Assembly: GCA_026075535.2 (NCBI GenBank)
Contig: AP026541.1
Coordinates: forward strand, 9,672,001 to 9,736,000
DNA from: Tricholoma matsutake
Lineage: Eukaryota; Basidiomycota; Agaricomycetes; Agaricales; Tricholomataceae
Direction: 5' to 3'
Length of the DNA: 64,000 nt
Made by a program: the position numbers and the translations under genes. The notes beneath the pieces were generated by a model, which was not told where the DNA came from, searched no databases, and was given only the letters and a program-made list of their open reading frames with translations. Positions 23,849 through 34,849 of this stretch are shown here, piece after piece. How positions within the stretch are numbered: position 1 is the first letter of the stretch; each line of letters begins with the position of its first letter.

Positions 23849-24265
23849 GTGATTTTAGTTCACTTTGTTTGCTGTAACAGGATGATCCAGAAGAACCCTG
23901 TTTAATCATCCAAGATCAGTAATGGACCAAGAGATGTGAAGGCAGACCGAGGATAGGGAAATGCAAGGCTCCATGAGGAGGCAGTGCATAGCACCAGCCA
24001 TCCCAATGGGTCTGCAGGCATTTATTTTGAGCATGGATTCCTATAATCCTATCAAGAGTGGTAAAGGGATGGGAGGAAAAGAAGTAGTCAGGAAAGAATT
24101 AAGGAGAATATGAGCTGAGCGTAGTGATCAGGAATGCAAAGAAATACACATGTCCATAAGTGGGAGTCCATAGTCCATCATACATAGTCCATGCCAAAAG
24201 CCTGCACTCAGAAGTCAGTCCACAGTCCACAGGAAAAAAAAGATAGTCCATAACAAAGTCTGTAA
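23849..24265. other. Downstream half of the Copia target plus spacer
   Basis: The first 75 bp are the presumed short intron (to the AG at 23880) and last codons of the disrupted gene. The rest, with repeated AGTCCATAGTCC and GTCCACAGTCC steps (24170-24290), has no ORF. Confidence 0.4.
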
Positions 24266-24903
24266 TCAGAGACGAGTCAGTAGTCCAAAGTCCAAAGAGA
24301 TCAGAAAAGGGCTAAACAGCAGAAAGCTCATGTGCAGGGGCCTGCAAAAGAACGGGATTCTTTTGGATGTAGATTTGGAAGGTGTTTCAAATGCCCATTG
24401 ACCAATGGCTTGGATGACAGATAGGGCCACACCAGCCTCTGCAAGGGACCTGACTCCACCTGCATGCATTGATTGGCCTCCGATGTTCAAGGGAAAAAAA
24501 TGCTTGAGGTTGCCCATGAACCATCCATGAGTAGGACTGCCCATCTTCCTGCAGCCAGAGTTCAGGTTGAAAAGGATGGAGTTGGTCACAAGATGAGAGG
24601 TATGTGGTAAGGCAACTATGAGGGTTTATTGATTATCAATTATCTGTGAGTTGGTGTTCTGGATGATGATTGTGTTTCCTTCATAGAAATGGTCACCCTT
24701 GTGTCCAGAGAGGAAAAAAGAGTAGTGGCCATCATAGATGGAGACTGACAAAGTGACACTTTCTTATAATTCCATGATGCGATCCTGTCAGGAAAACTTA
24801 GCTCTCCGAGTCGCAGCAGGCCATGAAATCCAGTGAGTAGGAGTGTGAGGAACAGCTTGTTGTCATGCAACTGTGTGTAGTTCTCCTTGGCAATGGGGGA
24901 CAT
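24266..24903 (-). pseudogene. Tyrosine recombinase (Crypton-type or YR-element) catalytic domain remnant
   Basis: On the minus strand, LLLTGFHGLLRLGELSFPD (near 24830) is the first-Arg box of the tyrosine recombinase fold. WFMGNLKHFFP and GQSMHAGGVRSLAEAGV (near 24450) correspond to the HxxR box, with CAT (His) where family members have Arg, a CGT to CAT change. AIGQWA follows. The catalytic Tyr survives in the next frame as FQIYIQKNPVLLQA near 24370-24340, so a 1-nt shift separates it. A further frameshift lies near 24720. Proteins of this type occur in Agaricomycete mobile DNA and would cut and rejoin through a Tyr-phosphate bond. This copy is dead and its N-terminus is absent. Confidence 0.7.
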
Positions 24904-25098
24904 GGTGTTAGAAATATTTAATTTACTCTAATCACATTCATGTTCATTTACTGGAACCAAATAGTGATAAACATCAACTTGTATATAGTATGTTGCTTCC
25001 ACAACTCCCCTCCCTTTTGGGGTGTCGCTTCCCCCATAATTAATATGTAATGTAAGTTAGATATGAGTTAGAACTGCCCAATTACATAGTTTATAAGT

Positions 25099-25441
25099 AA
25101 ATAAATGGTTTGTGGCACTCAAATGAGTGCTGAAACCTGTAAATACAACATGTAAATAGAAAAGCAATTGTTCATGGGGTGTATCCCTACCCTGGCCCTG
25201 ACAATGCTGATGACAATGATGCCATGTTGTTGTCATAATCAGCTCCTGTCCAAGTAAGTAAAGTAAATAAATGGTTTGTGGCACTCATCTGAGTGCCAAA
25301 ACCTGTAAATAGAACTCTAGGTAGGAGAATGGTGGCTGGTATGGGTGTGGGTTGCAGGTACTCAATGTGTGACCCATACCCATACCCATGCCTACCCATA
25401 CCCATAACCCACATGGGTTGCCAAACCCATGCCATTTCCTA
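25099..25441. repeat. Direct repeat with palindrome, and a short CCCATA-rich inverted-end segment
   Basis: TAAATAAATGGTTTGTGGCACTC starts two copies (about 25098 and 25264), each with a GGCACTCA..TGAGTGCC palindrome and an ACCTGTAAATA end. At 25322-25441 a 120-bp segment begins TAGGAGAATGG and ends CCATTTCCTA, with (CCCATA)n between. It resembles the hAT-like ends at 15478 and 40864 but has no TSD, so it may be a truncated relative. A copy of the AGCAATTGTTCATGGGGT motif is at 25162. Confidence 0.5.
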
Positions 25442-25724
25442 ATCAAATCCAACTGCCAGTTGTAATTGAAAATGGAAATGAAATCCACTGTGAGCTTTAT
25501 ACTTTCCTTGTCATTTGTGACCTAAAAATAAATAAAAATAGGCTTCAAGAAACCATTGGAACTTTTGCACCTGATGAGGACAGCCTGCAGGTATAATGAC
25601 AGCCTGTCCCAGCTTCTGAATGATTAATTTAGCCTCTACATTATACTTCTGTTGGATTTTTTTCATGTCCTGGCTGTTAGGAAACCACCCCATTACCTAA
25701 TAAAATTTCATTCTTATTTGATTA

Positions 25725-27389
25725 TGTCGAATTACGCTACATGATGCCAAATGACGCTACACTTTGATAGTGTGAGAATTTTATTTTGCACGCATCAAAA
25801 TGTATGTGCATGTATGAGTGCGTCAGTAACAACAATGTACGATATGTGTAACATAGTATATAAACCCTAAATATATGCCTAGGGGACCCCAGTTGTGTTC
25901 TCTTAGGTATTCATTCAGTGATATCTCCAAGATCAGGCACTGTTGGAAGGGTTATTGATCTGAAGTGTCAAAATAGGCGCCTGACGAACGACGAACGATT
26001 GACGAACCATCACGTGACCCGTAAACATTTGGAGAGGTCTCAAAGAAAAAATTTTGAATTTGTCGAAGAAGTGATTCATCACAGATTCTACAATTATGTC
26101 CGAACCTTCAACTTCTAATCCCAGTCCTAATCCTGTTCCCATACCAGCACTAGAGGCAAAAATTGATGCGCTCACAGTGCAAATGTCGCAATTAGTGTCA
26201 GTGTTGGCAGCATCTCAGCCCAGACAAGCAGAAGTACAGCCAGAGATGACAGTAGAAAGAGATGATGAGATGGAGGAGATGGTGGAGTGGATATCGCAGG
26301 AGGATGAGATGGTGGAGAAATCCGGAAATGGAAAAGCGCACTTACCTAAGTACACGCCCCTGCAAATCTTTGACAGTACCATGGAGAATACAAAATCCTT
26401 CATCAGCTCTATAGTATTGTACATCCATGGGAGGAAGCCAGAGTTTCATACAGCCAAGTCTAGGATTATGTTTTCTCTCTCATACATTCAGGGGGGGAAA
26501 GCACAGTTCTGGAGAAACGAGGCTATAAATCAAATTGCTGCAGGAAATAAACCATTTGCAACCTTCAAGGAATTTCTGGAGAGATTGGAGGCACAGTTTG
26601 GAGACCCTAATCCAAAGGCAACAGCCAATGCTAAATTAAAGACCATGCACCAAGGTTCCCTAACGGCGGATGAATTTATTTTGCAGTTCAAAGCAGAAGC
26701 TTTGCAAACAGACATGGGAGAAGCCGTGTTGGTAGAGTTTTTGAAAGCAGGATTAAATCCCTCTTTATTCAAGTCTATCTACTGACTACCTTCTATGCCA
26801 GAGAAGTTGGACAAGTGGTATAATTGGGCAATGCGCCTTGACCGGCAATATCAGCAGGAACAGGCGGAGTCAAAGTTGATGTACAGAAGTAGTAAATTTG
26901 GAAAGTCACCAGGAGGAAAGTCCGAGAAAGGAAAGGCGCCTCAGGTGCAAGCTCCAAGGGCACAGCCACCAGCCATGGCAGTGACACCTATAGTTACGGA
27001 GTCAGCAGCACCAGCAGAGGCAATGGAGGTTGATCAAGCAGGAAGACGAGCCCCACATAAATGTTTTAACTGTGGGCAGTTAGGACACATTTCTAGGAAT
27101 TGTAGGCAGAAAAGAAAGATTAGGGAAGCTACAATTGAGGAAGTGAAGCCAGAGGAAGGCACGCAGAAGAATTTTGTGGAAGAGTCCCAGTGAAGGTTTC
27201 CCCATTGGTGACCCAGAATCGTTACAATGTATTAGTATCCGAGGAAACCCAGAGTAAATCAGAAAAGGAAATCAAGGAGGAGTACAACTGTTACGAATCA
27301 CGTGACCAAGAAAATTGCTGAGCACTATTTCCGAAAACCCCTAAATTCTTTATTCGCTCTGCATGAATAGAACCCAAAATCACCTTGAC
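25725..27389 (+). mobile_element. Ty3/Gypsy fragment: 5' LTR, gag and first codons of pol
   Basis: The LTR probably starts TGTCGAATTACGC at 25725, with a TATA-like GTATATAAACC near 25856 and a 5' leader to the gag ATG at 26096. Pol begins in the -1 frame at the gag stop (VSPLVTQNRYNVLVSEETQ from about 27191) and is lost within about 130 bp. The chromovirus LTR begins at 27390. A sequence TGTTACGAATCACGTGACC near 27290 looks like another LTR start, but this is unproven. Confidence 0.7.
26096..27193 (+). pseudogene. Ty3/Gypsy gag with CCHC zinc knuckle
   Basis: The ATG at 26096 opens a Pro/Ser N-terminus, a helical capsid-like domain (IMFSLSYIQGGKAQFWRNEA, EFLERLEAQFGDPN, FILQFKAEALQTDMGEAVLVE) and a CCHC knuckle CFNCGQLGHISRNC near 27062-27105. 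One in-frame TGA (26783) stands where the family has Arg (SIY-R-LP). Apart from that it is complete, about 365 codons, and ends at TGA 27191-27193, overlapped by the pol frame. Confidence 0.88.
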
Positions 27390-27815
27390 TATAAGGGCAA
27401 CCTAAGCCTCTAGCAAAGGGAAATCCGAAGTTAAAATTATACTACATAATACAGGGATTGGGGGTGCACCTAGCAAAGGGAAATCCGAAGAGAAAACTCT
27501 AAGGATCCCCTTGCTGATGCCCAGTATATGTGAAGACGACAAAAATCAAATATAACCTAAAAATAGAAAAAGGCGGAGATAGGCGGATCAAGGCCGCTGA
27601 ATGACATCATACCAAGGGGTATGTGTCGGAAGGGGTACTCCACCTCTAAATATAAAAGTGTCAACATGTACAAACATGATAGCAAGGGAAAATTAGTAAT
27701 AAAATCCGGAAAAATCATAGAAAATGAAGAATAGAAGGAAATGAGGTGGGGAAAAATATAGGACGAACATAAAAAATAGGAAAAACACACAGGGCACCCC
27801 CCTAGTCCCCTTACA
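27390..27815 (-). repeat. 3' LTR of the chromovirus
   Basis: Sense ends TGTAAGGGG and CCCTTATA. A TAGCAAAGGGAAATCCGAAG motif (plus-strand reading) occurs twice, near 27411 and 27471. The purine-rich GAGAGGGGGTGA lies just inside at about 27816-27830. Confidence 0.93.
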
Positions 27816-27850
27816 TCACCCCCTCTCTAAGATGCATTGCCCCGATGCAT

Positions 27851-30800
27851 TCAAAATCGTATACGACCAAAGTCCGTGACTTGAATGCGACGTGGTGCAG
27901 CAGTGTGCCGTCGGTGGAATTCCTTGATTAACCGAGGGGCATTTACATCAGACTCTTCGACCCATGAGTTCTCCTCATACCCATAACCCTTCCAATGTAC
28001 CAAATACTGGAGTTTTCCTCGACGCAAACAGCTGTCCAAGATTGACTCGACTTCATATTGGGGTTCTCCCTCGATCACTGTAGGTGGTGGTGGTGGGTGT
28101 GAATGGCATCCTGGGAACGGATCTGGGGGAGCTGGAAGCAATTTGACGACATGGAAGACGGGATGGAGTCTGGACATGGAGGCTGGGAGGCGTAGATGAT
28201 AGGCATGTGTTCCAATGCACTTGACAATGGGGAAAGGTCCCAAGAAGCGATGAGCGAGTTTCTTGGATGGACATGTAGTGGAGATGTCACTGGAGTCAAG
28301 ATAAACTCGATCACCAACCTTGTACTGAGGGGTTGGGGAGTGGCATTGGTTGTAAAATCGCGCCATGTCGTCCTTCGCCTTTGCTAAGGCTGCCCTTGCC
28401 TCCTCCAAGCTATCCCTCATGCATTCTGTGAACTCATTCACTGTCTCGATGTGTGAGGGAGTTTGGCGAGGTTCAAATCCCATGCGTGGATGTCATCCAG
28501 TGTCTAAGAGGAAAGGGGTCTGTTGAGTGGAAGCATGGACATGGTTGTTGTATCCGAACTCGGCCAAAGGAAGGAGATCATCCCGATCGTCCTGGTGTTC
28601 ATTGACAAAGAGGTGGATGTACTGCTCCAGTTCCTGGTTGACTCGCTCCATCTGGCCATCAGTTTGTGGGTGATAAGCGGTTGAAGCGAGGAGTTTGATC
28701 CCCAGGAGTCGGTACAGCTCACGAGTGAACTCTGCCATGAACTGAGGGCCACGATCCGAGAGGAAGGCACCAGGAAGTCCATGTAATTTCCACACGTGGT
28801 GGAGGTAGAGTCGAGCGGCACCTAGGGCACTGACAGTGGTGTGAGTGGGAATGAAGTGAGCGCGTTTTCCCACTGAGTCAACTGTGCACATCACCGCATC
28901 AAACCCGTTTGACTCTGGCAATTCCACCACAAAGTCGACGCTGACGACATCCCAATGACTCTCTGGAACAGGAAGAGGGTGTAGCTCACCAATAGGCTTG
29001 CGACGAGGAACCTTGGTGCGTAAGCAAAGGTCACAAGTGCGACAATACTGACCAATGAGCCGTGACATTTGTGGCCACCAATAGTTCCGTGAGGTGAGCT
29101 CCAAGGTCTTCCAGCATCTGGGGTGGCCAGCAATCTGTGAGTCATGGTGTTGGGATATGATGCGCCGGTGAAGGTCTGGGTCATTGGGAACATAGATGTG
29201 ATCCCTGAAATACAACAAGTCCTCCTTTTCAGCCCACTCTGCCGCACGTAAGGAAAGGGTCGATCCCTTCCTCAGTTCTTTAACAGCTCGGGCGACAACA
29301 TCCTCATGTAAACCGCTACGGTTTGCGTGACGAATGTCACATAGGATGTCCCGCTCCTCGCCCTGGGGTGTGATGCCTTCCAGTGCCCGAATGGTGAACA
29401 GGTCTGGCTGCAACAGCACAATGTTTTGGTTGTCACCACTGCCATCCCCATGGTCTGCACGTCGGGATGGGGCATCGGTCTTCCCCATGCTGCGACCCGG
29501 ACGGTGGTGTAAGGAGAAGTCGAATCTAGATAGATACAGGGACCAACGAGCTTGACGACGGTTCAATTTCTTGGCCGTCATGAAGTACTCAAGGTTCTTG
29601 TGATCCGTCCAAATTTCCACCTTGTGTTGGGCACCCTCGAGGAAGTGTCGCCACTCCTCAAGCGCACGCATTATCGCCAACATCTCCTTGTCATGGATCT
29701 CGTAGTTTCTCTCTACAGCACTAAGGCTTTTGGAGTAGAACACAACAGGATGCCACTTCTGGTCCTCCGGAGACTGCTGAGACAACACGGTGCCTGTCGC
29801 AAAGTCAGAACTGTCGGCTTCTACACGAAAAGGACATGAATCATCAGCAAAGGTAAGGATCAGAGCAGAAGTGACCATCTCCTTAAGCTTTTCGAACGCC
29901 TCCTGTTGTGCATTATCCCACCTCCACGCCTCCTTTCCTGTCAAGTCAAACAGTGGTCATGCATGATGTGAGAAATCCTTGATAAAACGCCGATAGAAAT
30001 TGATGAAGCCCAGGAAAGACTGCACCTCCTTCTTGTTCGTGGGCATCGGCCAAGCTGTGACCCCGTTTACCTTGATAGGATCCATCTCTACTTGACCCTC
30101 CGAGATAATCAGGCCGAGGTACTCGATCTTGGTCCTTTCGAACTCGCATTTGTCCTGACAAAGGTAGAGTTTGTACCGTCGAAGTCGCTCTAGGACGAGG
30201 CACGTGATGCGACAGTGCTCTTCAACCGTGCGAGTGAAGATGAGGATGTCGTCGAGATAGATGGAGACAATGCCTTCGAGGATGAGGTCATGGAAGATGT
30301 TGTTCATCATGGTCTGAAAGGTGGCAGGGCTATTAGTAAGGCCAAAGAACATGACAAGCGGTTCAAAAAGACCACAGTTGGTACAAAAGGCTGCCTTCCA
30401 CTCATCTCCCTCCTTTATCCTCACATTATTATAGCCCCAATGGACATCGAGCTTGGTGAAGTATCGGGCTCCACGGAGCTGGTTTACGAGTTCGGAGATG
30501 AGGGGTAGTGGGTAGCGATTTTTGACCGTGATGTTGTTGAGCCTTCTGTAGTCTTGAACTGGTCGAAGTGAGCCATCCTTCTTCTTGACAAAGAAAAAGG
30601 GAGAGGCCATGGGTGACTTCGATGGTCGAATATGTCCAGAGGCCAGGTGCTCGTTGATGAACTGGTCAAGCTGCCGTTGTTCTTCCGGAGAGAGAGGATA
30701 GACCTTGCAGGATGAAGGGGTTGCGCCGGGGGTGAGTTCAATCGCGTGATCCCATGGCTTACGCGCAGGAAGAGAGTCGAATGACTCCTTGGAGAACACG

Positions 30801-31729
30801 TCTTCAAACTCATGGAGATGAGGGAGTAAGGAGTTAGTAGAGGATTTAGCAGCGTTGTTTTTGTGGAAGGCCTCGGCGAGGCGTTGGGATATGTTCGATG
30901 TGGCACACACCTCATGCGATGAGCAAATCACAGTGTAGAAGATCCGATCACCCTCCTCCACTTCCTCTGGGTCCTCATCATCATCATCCGAGTCTGGCAT
31001 TAGATCAGGAACCCCTTCCAATTCCACTTCAGGTATAGGCAGGGGTCCAGCACGACACTTCTGAGTACGTCGTATTGCTGCCTTCTGTCCACGACATTCT
31101 TGCCTGGCTTCGGTGAAACATGTCCGACAGCAGGATGGACATCGGCTCATGGTAACTTCCCCGGTGTGCCAGTCGACCTCTGGATTATGGTCTCGAAGCC
31201 ATGGATATCCCAAAATCACCTTTTGCTTTCCTAATTGAGTGACAGCAAAAAGGGCATGCTCACTATGATCTTTGTAACGGAGAATGAGGTCTGCAACCTC
31301 TCGGATGGCACCAGCTTCATTTGGGGATCCATCCACGTTATATACAGGTATCGGACGTGAGAGTGAGCGAGTATTTAGACGATGTTGTTGTACCAGATGG
31401 GAATCGATGAAGAGACCAGTCACACCAGAGTCCAAGAGCGCAGAGACACTGAGTATCTGTCCAGTGTCAGTCATCTGCAGTTCGATGGCTAGGTTTAAGG
31501 AATGTGCAGAGGGAGTGGATGCCACAATATACTTGCGTGGTAGTTTATGCTCCCATGATTTAATTTTGGGACGTGGAGTAGAAGGAGAGATGGGGAGAGC
31601 ACGTACGTCTTTAGCCAACTTCGAAGGGTCAGAGAGGGGAGCAGTCACAGAAATGGATTCATTCTCTGGGGATTCAACTGACAAGACTTCAAAGCAGTTA
31701 TGGACAGGCAGTGAGGGCATACGATTCAC
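27851..31729 (-). pseudogene. Chromovirus pol polyprotein
   Basis: Sense order: protease ALLDSGVTGLFIDSHLV (near 31440), RT with IYLDDILIFT (near 30250), RNase H with RVEADSSDFATG (near 29820), integrase zinc region (HHDSQIAGHPRCW ... CRTCDLC), core VSVDFVVELPE (Asp), LSDRGPQFMAEF (Asp, near 28750) and a Glu in ERVNQELEQY, then a chromodomain LQYLVHWKGYGYEENSWVEE (near 28010-27950). Catalytic residues are intact. Only two TGA codons break it, after SHHA (about 29946) and DTG (about 28492), both at Arg positions (CGA to TGA). The chromodomain would steer integration to heterochromatin. Confidence 0.93.
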
Positions 31730-32979
31730 TTGCTGTGAATATGAAAATCCTGCTCCTCTACAACTTCCAACTTAATCTCCTCTGCAACTTGATCCTTCGC
31801 TTCCTCAACATCTACAAGCGCCAACAAATCTTGCAGGAGTTCGTCTTGTCCCTCGGGGGTGAGCATGCGGATATCCTGACGATGGGGACACGCTCCAGCC
31901 CTGTGTCCAGGTTCCCCACAATGGTAGCAGAGATCCAACTTACGTGCACGGCTGCGGGCTGCATCAACATCCATTGGTACTGGGACATTGACGGCTGGTG
32001 TAGGAGTTTGACAAACAGGAATGGGGTTAGGGCGGGGGAGGCTTTGATTGAAGGTGTAGGGTGTATGAGTGGTAGTTGGAGCACGGAATGCAGCATTAAA
32101 CGCCGCATTTGTGAGTCAGTTCTCATCACAGAGTGAAGCAGCTTCATACCAAGCAAGGATATCATCGTCCACTGGGCGCCCTTCCAACATCTGTGCAATC
32201 TGGTCCTGAATTTCTCGGTTGAGCCCCTGTCGGAACTTCACCACCACTGGTAACCCACTCCCATATCCTGCCATGTCCACCAAATCCTTGAACTCATTGA
32301 TATAGTCGTCCACAGATCGACGTCCCTGGTGGTAAGTGGATGACTCAAGTCGTGTCACTGCTCAGTGGCGTTCATTGAGGGGGCAGAAGTGGCATACAAA
32401 CTCAGCTCGAAAGTCACCCCAAGTGGAGAAAGGTAGAGAACCGAGTTCTTTAGTTTGACGTAGGATACGGTCCACATAGAGATAGGCACGTTCAGATTTC
32501 ATGTATGTGAAGGCCCAATAAATTTTTGCAGCCTCATCGACGAATTGATGCGACTGGAGACTAATGTATAACTCACAGGAATTAAGGAATGCACGTCCCT
32601 GCGCACGTGCACCATTAAATTCGGTGGGGGGGGACAGTTTGATCTGGGCACGTTCCTTAGTGGACGTGTTTGGCAAAACGTCGTTGTTGGGTGCGCTTGG
32701 AGTCGTGAAGGGGGAACTATTAGTCGTAGGGTTAGCCTGGAGGGTCCTAATGAAGTTTTCAATCGTAGATTTAAGCGAGTCGATTTGCGCGTGCATTCCG
32801 GAAACGTTGCTTTCAAGCGCATCGAAGCGTTCTGATGCATCCATGTCACTAGGGAGCGCGTTTGGCGAAAATGGCGGCGTAATAAAGGCGAGATTATCTG
32901 GAACGGTGTGTAGGGACTCTGTGGAGCTTTGGGAAGCGTCGTCCAGTCCGTACCTGCCTATCTTGGGCAGCACGTTCAC
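31726..32979 (-). pseudogene. Chromovirus gag
   Basis: The ATG at 32979 starts an N-terminal domain with a coiled stretch (DALESNVSGMHAQIDSLKST), then a capsid-like region (AYLYVDRILRQTKEL, FVCHFCPLNE, YHQGRRSVDDYINEFKDL) and a CCHC knuckle CYHCGEPGHRAGACPHR near 31930. Two TGA codons interrupt (near 32360 and 32114); the second is at an Arg position. The gag stop TGA is overlapped by GTG AAT CGT ATG in the -1 frame, where pol begins, so pol needs a -1 shift or re-initiation. Confidence 0.88.
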
Positions 32980-33010
32980 GATTTTCGGGCCTTAGGGGAG
33001 AGTTTTCTAC

Positions 33011-33436
33011 TATAAGGGCAACCTAAGCCTCTAGCAAAGGGAAATCTGAAGTTAAAATTATACTACATAATACAGGGATTGGGGGCGCACCTAGCAAAGG
33101 GAAATCTGAAGAGAAAACTCTAAGGATCCCCTTGCTGATGCCCAGTATATGTGAAGACGACAAAAATCAAATATAACCTAAAAATAGAAAAAGGTGGAGA
33201 TAGGCAGATCAAGGCCGCCGAATGACATCATACCAAGGGGTATGTGTCGGAAGGGGTACTCCGCCTCTAAATATAAAAGTGTCAACATGTACAAACATGA
33301 TAGCAAGGGAAAATTAGTAATAAAATCCGGAAAAATCATAGAAAATGAAGAATAGAAGGAAATGAGGTGGGGAAAAATATAGGACGAACATAAAAAATAG
33401 GAAAAACACACAGGGCACCCCCCTAGTCCCCTTACA
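33011..33436 (-). repeat. 5' LTR of the chromovirus
   Basis: 426 bp, same length as the 3' LTR. It abuts the JmjC remnant at 33437 on its outer side and the leader of gag (AAAACTCTCCCCTAAGG) on its inner side. No tRNA primer site was recognised, so self-priming as in Tf1 is possible but untested. Confidence 0.93.
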
Positions 33437-34780
33437 ATCATGATGTCTTCATTCCCCAAGGACTCAAAAAGTATCCTTGACAATTCATCATCAATCATGT
33501 TTGGTGGAGGCCAGTCCTACACCCAATGAGTGATTGTGTAGAGAGGAACTACCTATGGCCACTATACCTTGAGGTGATTACCAGATTTCTTCTTGTTGTA
33601 GTTCCTACAGAATTTGTCTACCATAGTGGATTCCACCTCCCCATCCAAAGTTATCACATTGCAGGGCACTACTTTGTAATGGTCAATGAAAAACTTTGGG
33701 TTGAGTGGCTCCTTGATATCACATGAAAGCACAAGTGGAAAACCGCATTGAATGCTGAGAGCTCTCTCTGAGATCAAAAACATCGTGATTGTTCATAATG
33801 TTCTCCACCACAGCGACCTCAGCTGCAAGCTCACTCTCTACAAAGTGAGTGACCTGAACAAAATTATGGTGCACGACATCTTGACCCTGGCAGGAACTGA
33901 TGGCTATGGCTGCCCCATGACATTTGTTACACAGGTCTCTACCACAATTCTGGCAGATCCAGAAGTTCCCCATGAGTACTATCATGCATTTGTCTACATG
34001 CAACATAGTAATATGGAAAGAAAAGAGCAGATGTGGAACATACCACAGGTTTGTGTATAACAGGGGTTGTGTTTTACATGGATCAGATTGCCTGAGGCCT
34101 TGATATTGGCTAAGTCTTCCTTCAACAGGTTGTAGATTGCTACAGCGATGAGGGACTACATTGATGGTGCATAAGATGGCAGCCAAAATCTCAACAAAGC
34201 ACACCTTCATAGACTGAATTTGGTGGTCGCTTGCATCTGGGCTCAAAAATAGCACCAGGTAACTGTGGCCATTGCAAATGAGCAGTTTGGTGTTGTCCCT
34301 TATCAGAAGAAAGTGAACTCCATGGAATATGCAGACATTTCCCTCCTGGCACTCAATGCAGCAAGGTATATCAGCAATGACCACACAGGGCTGCATTTGG
34401 AGATGGTATCCTGATGGCATGCAGTCCAGGGGGGTTTGGAGGATGACCTGACGTGTCAGAATGGTGTCAGCCAGGTGAACTTCAGAGAGGGCATTGTCAA
34501 CACCAGAGCAACAAAGGGAGAAATTGTCATGAAGGTCAACCACAGGTATCAAAGCAGGACTTGGCAAAGCTGCATCGCACCAGATTAATGTGCTGGGCTT
34601 ATGTGCTACAATGAATCTGTCCCTGAATGTGTAAAAGGTGGTAGTTGCTTTGGGTACTGGAACCGCATACAGGGTATGCTGGGATACACCATCCAGCACA
34701 TGGACAACATGGATCTCAGAATTGCAGATGAATTGTCTGCTGGTGTTGTTCTTGGAAAGGATTGGCTTGCATATTACCAT
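33437..34780 (-). pseudogene. JmjC-domain protein, cut by the chromovirus
   Basis: On the minus strand a zinc-binding stretch WICQNCGRDLCNKCHG (near 33960) is followed by VTHFVESELAAEV. After a short frame change come PLNPKFFIDHYKVVPCNVITLDGEVEST (near 33700), an intron (GTATAG..GTGTAG near 33560-33510) and DWPPPNMIDDELSRILFESLG at the element border. This is the N-terminal approach to a JmjC fold as found in transposon-rich fungal regions. The Fe-binding core would lie downstream and is missing, because the chromovirus LTR starts at 33436. No continuation was found beyond 27390. The upstream part (34780-34000) is open but not family-diagnostic. Confidence 0.6.
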
Positions 34781-34849
34781 GAATATCTGATATTTGATAA
34801 GTAATTATCAGAGAATTGCTATCATGATGGAGGTGGAGGGTCCCAGGGA

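Larger units (their letters stand above)
27390..33436 (-). mobile_element. Nearly complete Ty3/Gypsy chromovirus
   Basis: Identical-length 426-bp LTRs (27390-27815 and 33011-33436) enclose gag, protease, RT, RNase H, integrase and chromodomain in that order on the minus strand. The LTRs differ at only 7 positions, all at CpG sites. There is no target duplication: on the plus strand the flanks are TTGAC on the left and ATCAT on the right, and the left flank is another retroelement while the right flank is a JmjC gene. Stops are few and all TGA, so it is the youngest autonomous element here. Confidence 0.95.

Noticed and set aside
25370..25410. Telomere-like CCCATA / GGGTATGGG runs (also near 15520, 16990-17050 and 40870)
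   Set aside because: They lie at the subterminal parts of hAT-like elements or a fragment of one, not at a chromosome end, and the unit is not TTAGGG.
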